DNA from: Candidatus Baltobacteraceae bacterium
GTDB lineage: Bacteria; Vulcanimicrobiota; Vulcanimicrobiia; Vulcanimicrobiales; Vulcanimicrobiaceae
NCBI GenBank assembly: GCA_036489885.1
Contig: DASXEW010000003.1
Span: 248,001-312,000 of the forward strand
Direction: 5' to 3'
DNA length: 64,000 bases
Shown here: piece by piece, positions 1 to 8,322 of the stretch
Position numbering within the stretch: position 1 is the stretch's first letter
Layout: every line of letters begins with the position of its first letter
Notes under the pieces: generated by a model
What the model saw: only the letters and a program-made list of their open reading frames with translations
The model's database searches: none
What the model was told of the DNA's origin: nothing
Made by a program: the position numbers and the translations under genes

Positions 1-1823
1 ATTGCCAACCAATTCTCGACGCGCAAGAGGGTGCGCACTTCATCCCAGAGCACGGCGGCATCAGCGCGCAGATACGGTTCGTTCGCGCCCATCGATAACC
101 GAATCACGACCGTCGAACCGCGAACGCGATAGCGAATAACGAGCGCGCCGTCCTCGATGTCGCTTCCTTCCGGGCGGACGCGCACTGGCCGCTTCACATA
201 GGACGCGTCGATATTCCACGCCTCCCACTCTTTGGGACGGTCGATGTACGCGCGCAAGACGTTGGCGCCGGTCACGAGATTGGGTTCACCCGGCCGGTGG
301 AGGGCGACGATCGTGCCGTCGCGGCGAACGCGCGCGTACACATGAGCGTTCTCGAACACGTACGCATCGTCGTCCTCGCGAGGGGCAAGCTCTGCGCTCA
401 CCGCATTGATGTGCGCACGCGGCAAGAGCGAATAGGCTGCTTCCCGTACGCGCGCGCAGACGCGCCCGACGCGCCCGTAGTCTTGCTCGAGCTCACCGTA
501 GACCGGCCCGATCGATGTCCCGCACACGACGTCGTGAAAGTCGCCGCGCAAGAGCGGCGGCCATGCATTGCGCAAATCTGCCGACAAGGGCGACGTAAGG
601 TTCGAGGAGGCGCGGACCGCAACGCACCATGCCGTCAGCTCTTCTGCTTCGTCGAGCGCGGCTTCGAGTGAAAAGCGGTGCGCTTTGACGTCGTGATGCG
701 TCGTCCAAACACCGCGATGCGTCTCGAGATAGAGCTCACCCTCGACGCGCGGCAACTGATCGGCGTGTGCGGCGACAGTTTCAAGCCACGCGCGGGCGGT
801 CGTCCAGCGCCCGTGCCGTCCGGCTTCCTGTACGATTGCGTCGTTCGGTCCGCCGCCGCCGTCGCCGTATCCGACGACGAGCGCTTCGTGACGTTCGCGC
901 GCTTTCGCCACGCGCTGCGGCGACGCGCCGCCTTCGTAACCATCTATGACTGCGCCGACGACGCCGGAACGATCCGGTCCCATCCACACGAACTGCGGAT
1001 GCGGCCACGGCGTCGTCTCGTTCCATTGCAGCTTCGCGGTGGCGAAAAACCGCACGCCCGCGTGCGCGAGCAACTGCGGCAACGTATTCGGAAATCCGAA
1101 TGTGTCGGGCAGCCACGCCACGCTCGGTACTATTCCAAAGCGTTCGTGCACGTAGTTCATCCCGTGGACGAGTTGACGCAAGAGCGTCTCGCCGCTCGGA
1201 ATGTTGCAATCGGTCTCAACCCAGGGCGCGGCGACGCTCGGATCGATTTGTCCATTGCGCACCGCCTCGCTGATGCGCGCAAAGAATTCCGGTTCGTCGT
1301 GCTCGACGTAGCCGTAGAGCGCCGGCTGGCTTTGTACGAAGACGTAATCAGGATAGCGCTCCACGAGATATAAGGCATTAGCGAACGTGCGGAGCGCTTT
1401 TCGTCTGCCTTCCGCGAACGTCCACAACCAGGCCAGATCAAGATGTGCGTGCGCGATCAGCGGAAGATCCTCCGGCGCTACGCTCGGGATGACAACGGGG
1501 GGATCAACAATCTCGATGCGATCCCGCGGCCGCTCAGCTTTGCGGCGCTGCATCAGCGTCCAGCGCGCGCCGGGACCGCTCGGCAGTCCATTCGTCGGAA
1601 GCGATGCCAGCTCGACGTCGAGCGTCACCGTTCGTTCGTTGCTCGACGCGGCGACCGCGATCGTGTCGTGTTCACGATCGAATGCGCCCACGATCACGCC
1701 GTCAACGCGCAGCAAGGCTCCGGTACGCGTTTGGTACCGGAGCCCGACTGGCTGCGCAGATGACGGCAGCAAACCGCGAAGTTCGCAAACTCCGTCACGC
1801 CGCGCGGATTCGGCGAGACGCAG
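1..1823 (-). CDS. Alpha-mannosidase, glycoside hydrolase family 38 (3' end beyond the window)
   Basis: Retaining alpha-mannosidase of the GH38 family, which cleaves alpha-mannosides with a Zn-assisted Asp nucleophile. Reading the minus strand leftwards gives an N-terminal beta domain, then AHAHLDLAWLW (the HxD zinc-ligand motif), then WLPDTFGFPNTLPQ with the nucleophile Asp, then HRGVWTTHHDVKAHR typical of the helical bundle. The frame stays open to base 1, so about 607 codons are visible and the C-terminal beta domains are missing. No ATG, GTG or TTG precedes the N-domain: after an in-frame TGA at 1848-1850 the first candidates are CTG at 1823 and TTG at 1772, so the start is unsure. A half-copy of the dispersed repeat lies in frame at 1472-1495 and encodes VVIPSVAPED just before the catalytic motif. 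Family call is firm; start is not. Confidence 0.85.
   Translation of the reverse strand, partial: MRLAESARRDGVCELRGLLPSSAQPVGLRYQTRTGALLRVDGVIVGAFDREHDTIAVAASSNERTVTLDVELASLPTNGLPSGPGARWTLMQRRKAERPRDRIEIVDPPVVIPSVAPEDLPLIAHAHLDLAWLWTFAEGRRKALRTFANALYLVERYPDYVFVQSQPALYGYVEHDEPEFFARISEAVRNGQIDPSVAAPWVETDCNIPSGETLLRQLVHGMNYVHERFGIVPSVAWLPDTFGFPNTLPQLLAHAGVRFFATAKLQWNETTPWPHPQFVWMGPDRSGVVGAVIDGYEGGASPQRVAKARERHEALVVGYGDGGGGPNDAIVQEAGRHGRWTTARAWLETVAAHADQLPRVEGELYLETHRGVWTTHHDVKAHRFSLEAALDEAEELTAWCVAVRASSNLTSPLSADLRNAWPPLLRGDFHDVVCGTSIGPVYGELEQDYGRVGRVCARVREAAYSLLPRAHINAVSAELAPREDDDAYVFENAHVYARVRRDGTIVALHRPGEPNLVTGANVLRAYIDRPKEWEAWNIDASYVKRPVRVRPEGSDIEDGALVIRYRVRGSTVVIRLSMGANEPYLRADAAVLWDEVRTLLRVENWLA
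1472..1495 (-). repeat. Half-copy of the dispersed palindromic repeat, inside the GH38 reading frame
   Basis: On the minus strand this reads GTTGTCATCCCGAGCGTAG followed by CGCCGG, the left half of the repeat seen at 23942, 25187, 56166 and 56799. It is closest to the 56166 copy (CGAGCGTAGCGCCG in common). It contributes residues VVIPSVAP without breaking the frame, between the N-domain and the first catalytic motif of the mannosidase. Confidence 0.7.
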
Positions 1824-1833
1824 TGCGTGTGGT

Positions 1834-2034
1834 TTAGGCGGTGGAGTTCACTCCCGCAGGAACGGTCGACGTGAAGACCGTCGTTGCCGCGGCTTGCGCC
1901 GAGGCCTCTGCCGCTTGGGCTTGCTGCTGCTCTTCGGCCTGTTGGTCTTGAGCAGCTTGCTGTGCCGATGCGCTCGAAGCCGATTGCGTGTCGCTCGAGC
2001 CATAGTTGCTGTTAACCTGGCTAATCCCAGACAT
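1834..2034 (-). CDS. Small Gln/Ala/Ser-rich protein of unknown function (66 aa)
   Basis: I do not recognise this protein. It starts MSGISQVNSNYGSSD, has a middle made almost only of Ala, Gln, Glu and Ser, and ends TVFTSTVPAGVNSTA. There is no signal peptide or membrane segment; the low-complexity middle could be helical. It looks real because the ATG at 2034 is preceded by a duplicated ribosome-binding motif (GGGAGGATT twice in a row) and by an extended -10 promoter. It lies 41 bp downstream of the lactamase/cupin gene and just before the mannosidase. Length and composition resemble many short, poorly conserved proteins, so homology may be hard to detect. Confidence 0.6.
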   Translation of the reverse strand: MSGISQVNSNYGSSDTQSASSASAQQAAQDQQAEEQQQAQAAEASAQAAATTVFTSTVPAGVNSTA

Positions 2035-2075
2035 CCTAATCCTCCCAATCCTCCCTGACGGTTCCCAGTATAGCA
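2035..2075 (-). promoter_or_regulatory. Extended -10 promoter and tandem Shine-Dalgarno before the 66-aa gene
   Basis: On the minus strand 2075-2067 reads TGCTATACT, an extended -10 (TGN then TATACT). It is followed about 20 bases later by GGGAGGATTGGGAGGATT and then AGG-ATG. The purine-rich ribosome-binding motif is exactly duplicated with a 9-base period. No good -35 was found, as expected for an extended -10. Confidence 0.5.
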
Positions 2076-3131
2076 CTATTCGCCGTCAAAATAGTCCAGG
2101 GCGGGCTCGCTGCGGACGATTAAATCGGCCCGCTCGACCAGCAGCTTCTTGGAGTCCGGATAGAAACACACGTCGGCGGTGTCGACATTCGAGATCATCA
2201 AAATCGTCGCCAGCGTCGATCCGTCGTTGCGCAGCTTGTGCGCACCGATTTCGCCACACGGAAAGGCAATACAATCACCTTTGCGGAGCCGCACATCGCC
2301 TCGCGGCGTAAGCAGCGTCGGTTCGCCCGACCAGACGATGAACAGCTCTTCCTCGGCCGTGTGCCAGTGCGTCGGACAGAACGACGCGCCGGGCTCGAGC
2401 TGAGCGACGCGATACCCGAGCCGCTCGGCGCCGAGCAAATATCCGATCTCACCTTCGAGCACCGTGTAGTTCCCGGGACCGGCGTCCTCCCGCAGAGGGA
2501 CGTCCTCGAGGTTGATGCGCAGCACGTCCGCAACGCCGCGCGCATCGATGCAGCGGCCAAGTACTGCGCGCGCGTTGCTGTAGACCGGCGCGCCGTCGCC
2601 AACGAGAAGATGGTCGAGACCCCTCACACCGCGCACTCTGCGCATTGAGAGCACGGCGCGCTTCGAATCCTCGAGCTTGGCGTCCGGCATGAAACGCAAC
2701 GAACCGGCCGGATCGCCCAAGAGGGAATCGCCGAGAATCACGGTACGCCGCGTGCTCGAATACAACGCGATCTCGCCCGGCGATTTGAAGCCCTCAAGGC
2801 CGATCACGCGCCAACCGTGGAACATCTCGTCGTCACCGAGCCGCTGCGTAACACCGAGGCTCAATTGGTCCGCATCACCGTCGCCGGCGGCGACTTTTGC
2901 TTCGAAGCGCTCGACGAACAGTTTCGTTGAACGTTCGTGGTCGCGGTTGGTAACAACGACCCAATCGACGCCGCCCATCTCTTCGATCTGCCGCAAATCG
3001 TCCGCATCCGGTTCGAGCGGATCGATTGCGATGTTCACGTCACCCTTGCAAAACCACGAGTTGAAATCCATCGAGCGATCGGGCTGCCAGCGTTTCCACG
3101 TCCAAACGTCCGGGACGACCGTCTTCTGCAT
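2076..3131 (-). CDS. Metallo-beta-lactamase-fold / cupin fusion protein
   Basis: A 351-aa two-domain protein. Residues about 1-200 resemble the metallo-beta-lactamase fold but lack the HxHxDH zinc motif: the matching place reads VVTNRDHERS, keeping only the Asp-His pair. Residues about 230-335 are a complete cupin: GASFCPTHWHTAEEE (motif 1, HxH and Glu ligands) and GDCIAFPCGEIGAHKLRN (motif 2, His and Asn), so a metal site is likely there. The start ATG overlaps the uvrB stop by one base (TGATG), so the two genes are probably co-transcribed and translationally coupled. The substrate is unknown; small-molecule sensing or cupin chemistry is inference. Confidence 0.7.
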   Translation of the reverse strand: MQKTVVPDVWTWKRWQPDRSMDFNSWFCKGDVNIAIDPLEPDADDLRQIEEMGGVDWVVVTNRDHERSTKLFVERFEAKVAAGDGDADQLSLGVTQRLGDDEMFHGWRVIGLEGFKSPGEIALYSSTRRTVILGDSLLGDPAGSLRFMPDAKLEDSKRAVLSMRRVRGVRGLDHLLVGDGAPVYSNARAVLGRCIDARGVADVLRINLEDVPLREDAGPGNYTVLEGEIGYLLGAERLGYRVAQLEPGASFCPTHWHTAEEELFIVWSGEPTLLTPRGDVRLRKGDCIAFPCGEIGAHKLRNDGSTLATILMISNVDTADVCFYPDSKKLLVERADLIVRSEPALDYFDGE

Positions 3132-5185
3132 CAGGAACCGACGAGTTCTTTGAGCGCGTGCGCGAATATCTTCGGGGCTTTGCCTTGGAACAACACGCTT
3201 TCGTTGCCGCCGATCCGGCGCCGCAAGCTAATCAGCTCGTCGCGCAGTGCGGCTGCCTTCTCGAATTCGAGATTTGCGGCAGCTTCGCGCATCTTGCGCT
3301 CGATCTCGTTCGCCATCGCGGCGACGACTTCGCGGGGGAGCTTCTCCGCTGCGACGACATCGCCCGCCGTTTCGATCGGCGTGCCGACGAGATCGAGAAT
3401 GTCGCGCACGGCCTTGCGAATCGACTTCGGCTCGATGCCGTGCTCGGCATTGTGCGCCAGCTGCCGCTCGCGCCGCCGCTTCGTCTCTTCGATCGCGCGC
3501 GACATCGAATCGGTGATGACGTCCGCGTACATGATGACTTTGCCCTCGACGTTGCGCGAAGCGCGGCCGATCGTTTGAATCAACGACGTTCCGCTGCGTA
3601 AATAGCCCTCTTTGTCGGCATCGAGGATTCCGACCAGCGAAACTTCGGGCAAATCCAGCCCTTCGCGCAGGAGATTGATGCCGACGAGCACGTCGAACAC
3701 GCCGTTGCGCAGATCGCGCAAGATCGCGATGCGTTCGAGTGTCTCGATCTCGCTGTGCAGATAGCGCACGCGCAAGCCGTTCTCGAGAAGATAGTCGGTG
3801 AGGTCCTCGGCCATCTTCTTGGTCAGCGTCGTGACCAAAACGCGCTCGTTCTTGGCAACACGCAGCCGGATCTCTTCCATGAGATCGTCGATCTGATGGC
3901 GCGTCGGCCGCACGTCGACTTCGGGATCGACCAGGCCGGTCGGCCGGATGATCATCTCGGCGACCCGCGACGACTTGCTGACCTCGTATGTGCCGGGCGT
4001 CGCCGAGACGTAAACGATCCGATTGATGTGCTTTTCGAACTCGTCGTAGGTGAGCGGACGATTGTCGAGGGCGCTCGGCAGCCGGAAACCGTGTTCGACG
4101 AGAATTGTCTTGCGCGAGTGATCGCCCCCGTACATGCCGTGAACTTGCGGCAGCGTGACGTGCGACTCGTCGACGAAGAGCATCCAATCTTTTGGAAAGA
4201 AATCGAGCAGACACCAGGGCGTCGAGCCGGCTTCACGTCCGGCTAGGTGGCGCGAATAGTTCTCGACGCCGTTGCAATAGCCGACCTCGCGCAGCATCTC
4301 CAGGTCGTAGCGGGTGCGCATCTCGAGACGCTGGACTTCGAGCAGCTTCCCGGCGTCTTTGAAAGCCTTCAGGCGCTCGTCGAGCTCGATTTCAATTGCG
4401 GCAATCGCGCGTTTCAATTTCTCTTCCGGCGTGATGAAGTGCTTGGCAGGAAAGATCATCATCTCGTTCTTGCTCTCGACGTATTCGCCGGTCAGCATGT
4501 TTACGACGTTGATCGCTTCGATCTGATCGCCGAAAAATTCGATGCGGTGAACGAGCTCCTCATCGACGCCGACGAACTCGAGCGTATCGCCACGCACGCG
4601 GAACGTGCCGCGCAGCAAGTTGATGTCGTTGCGGCGATATTGCATGTCGACCAGGCGCCGCAAGAGCGCATCACGGTCGATGTTCTGCCCGATGGCCACT
4701 TTTTGTGAAAGCTCGACGTAATCGGCCGGCGAGCCGAGGCCGTAGATGCACGAAACAGAGGCGACGACGAGCACATCCTTGCGCGTCAGAATCGACTGAG
4801 TCGCGGAATGGCGCAGGCGCTCGATCTCGTCGTTGATCGAGCTGTCTTTTTCGATATAGGTGTCGGTATGCGGGACGTACGCCTCAGGCTGGTAATAGTC
4901 GAAGTACGAGACGAAATACTCGACCGCGTTGTGCGGGAAGAACTCGCGGAATTCGGCACACAGCTGGGCCGCGAGCGTCTTGTTGTGGCAGAGGACGAGG
5001 GTCGGCTTCTGCACGATTTCGACGATCCGCGCCATCGCCAGCGTCTTTCCTGAGCCTGTGACCCCTAGCAGCGTCTGCGCGCGGTCCCCTCGGAGCACAC
5101 CTTCGGCGAGGGCCGCAGTCGCTCGGGGTTGGTCACCGGCGAGTTCATACGGGGTTACGAGCTGGAATCGCTCCGGTTTAGGCAT
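3131..5185 (-). CDS. uvrB: Excinuclease ABC subunit B (UvrB)
   Basis: DNA-damage recognition and helicase-like subunit of nucleotide excision repair, which loads on lesions with UvrA and recruits UvrC. The 684-aa product has Walker [11 protein letters not shown], the DNA-clamping beta-hairpin region around [16 protein letters not shown], the motif [18 protein letters not shown], helicase motif [15 protein letters not shown], and a C-terminal UVR motif (about residues 630-665) that contacts UvrC. The start at 5185 gives [20 protein letters not shown], matching the family N-terminus; an upstream in-frame extension to 5260 has no homologous look. Divergent from prs, with a 98-bp gap holding a GC-rich inverted repeat. 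Confidence 0.97.
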   Translation of the reverse strand: MPKPERFQLVTPYELAGDQPRATAALAEGVLRGDRAQTLLGVTGSGKTLAMARIVEIVQKPTLVLCHNKTLAAQLCAEFREFFPHNAVEYFVSYFDYYQPEAYVPHTDTYIEKDSSINDEIERLRHSATQSILTRKDVLVVASVSCIYGLGSPADYVELSQKVAIGQNIDRDALLRRLVDMQYRRNDINLLRGTFRVRGDTLEFVGVDEELVHRIEFFGDQIEAINVVNMLTGEYVESKNEMMIFPAKHFITPEEKLKRAIAAIEIELDERLKAFKDAGKLLEVQRLEMRTRYDLEMLREVGYCNGVENYSRHLAGREAGSTPWCLLDFFPKDWMLFVDESHVTLPQVHGMYGGDHSRKTILVEHGFRLPSALDNRPLTYDEFEKHINRIVYVSATPGTYEVSKSSRVAEMIIRPTGLVDPEVDVRPTRHQIDDLMEEIRLRVAKNERVLVTTLTKKMAEDLTDYLLENGLRVRYLHSEIETLERIAILRDLRNGVFDVLVGINLLREGLDLPEVSLVGILDADKEGYLRSGTSLIQTIGRASRNVEGKVIMYADVITDSMSRAIEETKRRRERQLAHNAEHGIEPKSIRKAVRDILDLVGTPIETAGDVVAAEKLPREVVAAMANEIERKMREAAANLEFEKAAALRDELISLRRRIGGNESVLFQGKAPKIFAHALKELVGS

Positions 5186-5224
5186 CGCATCGCTAAAGAA
5201 CACGTCCCGGCATACAGTGGTTTT

Positions 5225-5240
5225 GGGCGGGAACCCGCCC
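5225..5240. repeat. Perfect GC-rich inverted repeat between uvrB and prs
   Basis: GGGCGGG-AA-CCCGCCC forms a perfect 7-bp hairpin in the 98-bp divergent promoter region, 44 bases before the prs start. It could be an operator or a leader hairpin of the prs transcript. No T-run follows, so it is not an obvious terminator. Confidence 0.4.
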
Positions 5241-5283
5241 CGGCGCCTGGGAAGCACCAACTAGCCCTGCCCGAGGAGCCTCG

Positions 5284-6339
5284 TTGATCCAACAGCCGCT
5301 TTTATTCAGCGGAAATTCGAATCCCAAACTGGCCGCCAAGATAGCCGAACGCATGCAGACTAGAGTCGGCAGCGCGATGGTTGGCCGTTTCCGCAACGAT
5401 GAGTGCCGCGTCGAGATTCGCGAGAACGTCCGCGGCGCAGAAGTCTTCGTTATTCAATCGCTGTGCGAGATACACAAGAGCGCGAGCGTTCCCCAGGGCG
5501 GTAGCGTCAACGATGCGCTCATGGAGCTGCTGTTGATGATCGATGCGCTTCGCCGCGCATCGGCGCAGCGCATTACGGCCGTTATTCCGTATTACGGCTA
5601 CGCAAAGCAAGATAAGAAGACGCGCGGCCGCGAGCCGATTTCCGCGAAGCTGGTCGCCAACATGATCGCGGCGGCCGGCGCAGCGCGTGTCGTGACGCTC
5701 GATCTGCACGCCGCGCAAATTCAAGGCTTCTTCGATCTGCCGGTTGACAATTTGGTCGCCGCGCCGGATCTCTCGAACTATCTCAAGCGCAACGACCTGC
5801 AAGGCGAGTCGATCGTCGTCGTCTCGCCGGATGCGGGCGGGGTTGCTCGGGCTGAGAACTTTGCCAAGCGATTGCGCTCGAATATCGCCGTTATCATGAA
5901 GCGGCGCCCCGAGCCCGACATCTCGGAGGTCTCGCACGTGGTCGGCGAGGTCGCCGGACGCGTGGCGGTTGTGGTCGACGACATGATCTCGACTGGCGGT
6001 ACACTGGTCAAGGCAGCCGAGAAGCTCAAGGAAATGGGAGCGACCGACGTGTATACGCTGGCGACGCACGGCATCTTCGCCGGCGACGCCATCGCACAGC
6101 TCGAGGCGTCCCCGATCAAGAAGGTTGTCGTGACGAATACGATCCCGCGCGAGCCGTCCGGCAAAATCGAGGTCCTCTCGATCGCGCAGATCCTGGCCGA
6201 TGCGATCAAGCGAATCACCGCTAATCGCTCGGTCTCCGAGCTCTTCGGTGACGAAGAGGGCCAGCAAGGCCCTTTTGACGGTCACGCACCGATGGACGGA
6301 GTCGTCACCCCGTCAGAGCCGGTCGTCGCGGGACGCTAA
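5284..6339 (+). CDS. prs: Ribose-phosphate pyrophosphokinase
   Basis: Makes phosphoribosyl pyrophosphate from ribose 5-phosphate and ATP for nucleotide, His and Trp synthesis. Visible motifs are RENVRGAEVFVIQS, the catalytic flexible-loop region YYGYAKQDKKTRGREPI, LDLHAAQIQGFF, VVSPDAGGVARA, and the PRPP-binding loop VVVDDMISTGGT. It is 351 aa, longer than the usual 310-320 because of a Gly/Pro-rich tail after ELFGDEEGQQG. The start is TTG with GAGGAGC a few bases upstream. It is followed within 10 bp by rplY and then pth, the common prs-ctc-pth order, so a shared transcript is likely. Confidence 0.96.
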   Translation: MIQQPLLFSGNSNPKLAAKIAERMQTRVGSAMVGRFRNDECRVEIRENVRGAEVFVIQSLCEIHKSASVPQGGSVNDALMELLLMIDALRRASAQRITAVIPYYGYAKQDKKTRGREPISAKLVANMIAAAGAARVVTLDLHAAQIQGFFDLPVDNLVAAPDLSNYLKRNDLQGESIVVVSPDAGGVARAENFAKRLRSNIAVIMKRRPEPDISEVSHVVGEVAGRVAVVVDDMISTGGTLVKAAEKLKEMGATDVYTLATHGIFAGDAIAQLEASPIKKVVVTNTIPREPSGKIEVLSIAQILADAIKRITANRSVSELFGDEEGQQGPFDGHAPMDGVVTPSEPVVAGR

Positions 6340-6349
6340 GAAAGAGATC

Positions 6350-7003
6350 ATGGCAAAGACTAGTCCAACGCTGAAGCTGGAGCTTCGCGAGAAATCCGGC
6401 ACGATCGGCTCACGCAAAGTGCGCCACGAGGGTCGCATTCCCGGCGTCATCTACGGTCACGGCGAGAAGCCGCTCGCGGTCTCGATTGAAGGTCGCGAAC
6501 TTGGCGAGCTTCTGCACGGCGGCCGCCGTCAGAACATTATCGACATCCAGCTGGACGGCAAGAAAGACACTGCGATGGTGCGCGACATGCAGCTCGATCC
6601 GGTGACGCGCCGCGTCCTGTCGATCGACTTGCAACGAATCTCGCGCAGCGACATCATCACCGCCGAAGTCCCGATCGTCACCGTCGGCATCCCAGCCGGC
6701 GTGCGCGATCAGGGCGGCATGATGGATCTCGTCACGCACGAGATCGAAGTGCGCGGTCCGGCCGACAAGATTCCGGAAGAGATTCGTGTTGACGTTTCGG
6801 AGCTGACGATCGGCGACAACATCAGCGCGGGCGAGTTGACGCTTGCCGAGGGCATTCGTCTGATCACGCCGGCCGATACGACGATCGTTGCGATCGAGCA
6901 GCCGCGTGCTGAGGAAGCGGCTCCGGCAGCGGCAGCGGTTCCTGAAGGCGCCGAAGGCGCGGTACCCGCGGAAGCGCCGGCGGGCGAGGTCGCTTCTACA
7001 TAG
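6350..7003 (+). CDS. rplY: 50S ribosomal protein L25, long form (general stress protein CTC)
   Basis: Binds 5S rRNA in the large ribosomal subunit. The 217-aa product has the L25 domain at about 1-90 (LREKSGTIGSRKVRHEGRIPGVIYG) and the CTC/TL5 beta domain to about 190, ending in an Ala/Glu/Pro-rich tail. The ATG at 6350 is the natural start; in-frame codons upstream lie within prs. The next gene, pth, begins at or just after its stop: the codon ATA overlaps the TAG stop as ATAG. Confidence 0.95.
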   Translation: MAKTSPTLKLELREKSGTIGSRKVRHEGRIPGVIYGHGEKPLAVSIEGRELGELLHGGRRQNIIDIQLDGKKDTAMVRDMQLDPVTRRVLSIDLQRISRSDIITAEVPIVTVGIPAGVRDQGGMMDLVTHEIEVRGPADKIPEEIRVDVSELTIGDNISAGELTLAEGIRLITPADTTIVAIEQPRAEEAAPAAAAVPEGAEGAVPAEAPAGEVAST

Positions 7004-7629
7004 CAGATGCCACCACTCGCGATCTTCGCTTAATCGTCGGCCTCGGAAATCCGGGGACGAAATATGCGAACACGCGTCACAACGTCGGCTTCATGGTCGT
7101 CGACGAAATTGCGCGGCGCCTCGGCGTCGCAGAGAGCGACTGGAAAACCAAAGATCGCGCGCGCCAAGTGCAAGTTGGTGCGCGCGATCTTATTTTGGTC
7201 GAGCCGCAATCCTATATGAATGAAAGCGGTGTCCCGACGCGCCTGGTCGCGAGCTGGTACCGCATTACCGCGGAACGCATGCTGGTGATCTACGACGAGC
7301 TCGACTTGCCGTTCGGACGCTTGCGCGTCCGCGATAGCGGAAGCTCGGCCGGACACAACGGTATGAAGTCGATCATCAGCTATTTCGGGACGGAGATTCC
7401 GCGTTTGCGCGTCGGCATCGGCCGAGATGGTGAGGGCGCAGAAGCGATCGACCGCGTGCTTGGCACCTTCGATCAACGCGAACGTGAGTCGCTGGCCCAG
7501 GTCGTCGGTGCCGCCGCTGATGCTGCGCTCATGTGGCTCGACGATGGTATGACGGCGGCGGCAAATGTGGCGAACGGCTGGCGGCTCCCTGGCGAGGAAA
7601 GCAACCCGACCGAGTCTGCCGAACGTTAA
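7000..7629 (+). CDS. pth: Peptidyl-tRNA hydrolase (no standard start codon)
   Basis: Frees tRNA from prematurely dropped peptidyl-tRNA, an essential recycling step. Conserved blocks in order are LRLIVGLGNPGTKYANTRHNVGF (substrate Asn and catalytic His), VEPQSYMNESG, VIYDELDLPFGRLRVRDSGSSAGHNGMKSI and RLRVGIGR. The catalytic His lies before the first in-frame ATG (7093), so translation must begin earlier. Yet no ATG, GTG or TTG exists in this frame between a TGA at 6943-6945 and 7093. The best candidate is ATA at 7000, overlapping the rplY stop (ATAG), with GAGG ten bases upstream. An ATG at 7007 is out of frame and would need a one-base indel. Function is sure; the start is inference. Confidence 0.9.
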   Translation: MADATTRDLRLIVGLGNPGTKYANTRHNVGFMVVDEIARRLGVAESDWKTKDRARQVQVGARDLILVEPQSYMNESGVPTRLVASWYRITAERMLVIYDELDLPFGRLRVRDSGSSAGHNGMKSIISYFGTEIPRLRVGIGRDGEGAEAIDRVLGTFDQRERESLAQVVGAAADAALMWLDDGMTAAANVANGWRLPGEESNPTESAER

Positions 7630-7653
7630 GTAGGGAAAGACTTCCAAACGAAC

Positions 7654-8322
7654 ATGCAAGATTTCACCGGACGAACGATCGTACTCCGCGTCGACGAAAC
7701 CAGTCTCGGCGGGACTACGCTTGTGTCCGACATCGCGTTTCTTCAACAGCGGAACGTTCGCCCGATCGTCGTTGCGCCGGAAGCCGATCTTGCGCGCGCG
7801 TTCGTCGGGGTGATGAATCGCACCGGTGACGCGGCAGTCGGACTGCGCGGCGCCGACGCAGGGATGATCCCGGCTGCCGGTACGGTGATCGGCTCCGTGC
7901 AGACACGCTTGCTCGAGACCTTGACGCGCTCGGGTTACGTCCCCGTTATCGAGCCGACTGCAATCGGCTTGCGCGGCGACGATATCCAGCTGCCGGTCGA
8001 CGATGTGGCGCGCGCGATCGCGGAAGCCACCGACGCGTCACGCATCCTGTTCTTCGACCCCAACGGCGGCGTCGTCGACGCCGAGACGCAAAAGCTCGTT
8101 GACGAGCTTACGCCGGCGGAAGCCCTGGCGCTGGCTGATTCTGGAAGTTTGTCACCCTCGCTTGCCGCAGCGATTCGCGCGGCAGCGCTGGGCGTTCGCG
8201 GTGGCGTCGAAGCCGCGCAGATCATCGACGGCCGCATCGCGCATGCTGCGATCGTCGAGCTGGTGACGGCGCGTCACCTCGGGACTCAGATCGCCGGAAC
8301 CGTTTTCATCGTTTCGCCCTGA
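7654..8322 (+). CDS. Degenerate amino-acid kinase family protein (acetylglutamate-kinase-like)
   Basis: A 222-aa protein with the layout of the amino-acid kinase fold. The end, QIIDGRIAHAAIVELVTARHLGTQI, matches the acetylglutamate kinase signature (ilDGr-pHalllElft-GtgT), and RILFFDPNGGVVD sits where the family has LTDVpGv. But the N-terminal lysine/glycine loop is altered (IVVAPEA instead of a Gly-rich HGGG), the catalytic GGM-K segment reads LSPSLAAAI, and the chain is about 60 residues short. It is therefore probably not an active ArgB. It follows pth by 24 bp and overlaps the convergent regulator gene by 37 bp. Confidence 0.55.
   Translation: MQDFTGRTIVLRVDETSLGGTTLVSDIAFLQQRNVRPIVVAPEADLARAFVGVMNRTGDAAVGLRGADAGMIPAAGTVIGSVQTRLLETLTRSGYVPVIEPTAIGLRGDDIQLPVDDVARAIAEATDASRILFFDPNGGVVDAETQKLVDELTPAEALALADSGSLSPSLAAAIRAAALGVRGGVEAAQIIDGRIAHAAIVELVTARHLGTQIAGTVFIVSP

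Noticed and set aside
1848-1850. Third Sec codon in front of GH38
   Set aside because: The TGA lies upstream of the first conserved residues, with no homology on its 5' side, so it is a normal stop of that frame.
5186-5260. Longer uvrB start at 5260
   Set aside because: The extra 25 residues are not like UvrB and would cover the promoter region; the 5185 start gives the family N-terminus.
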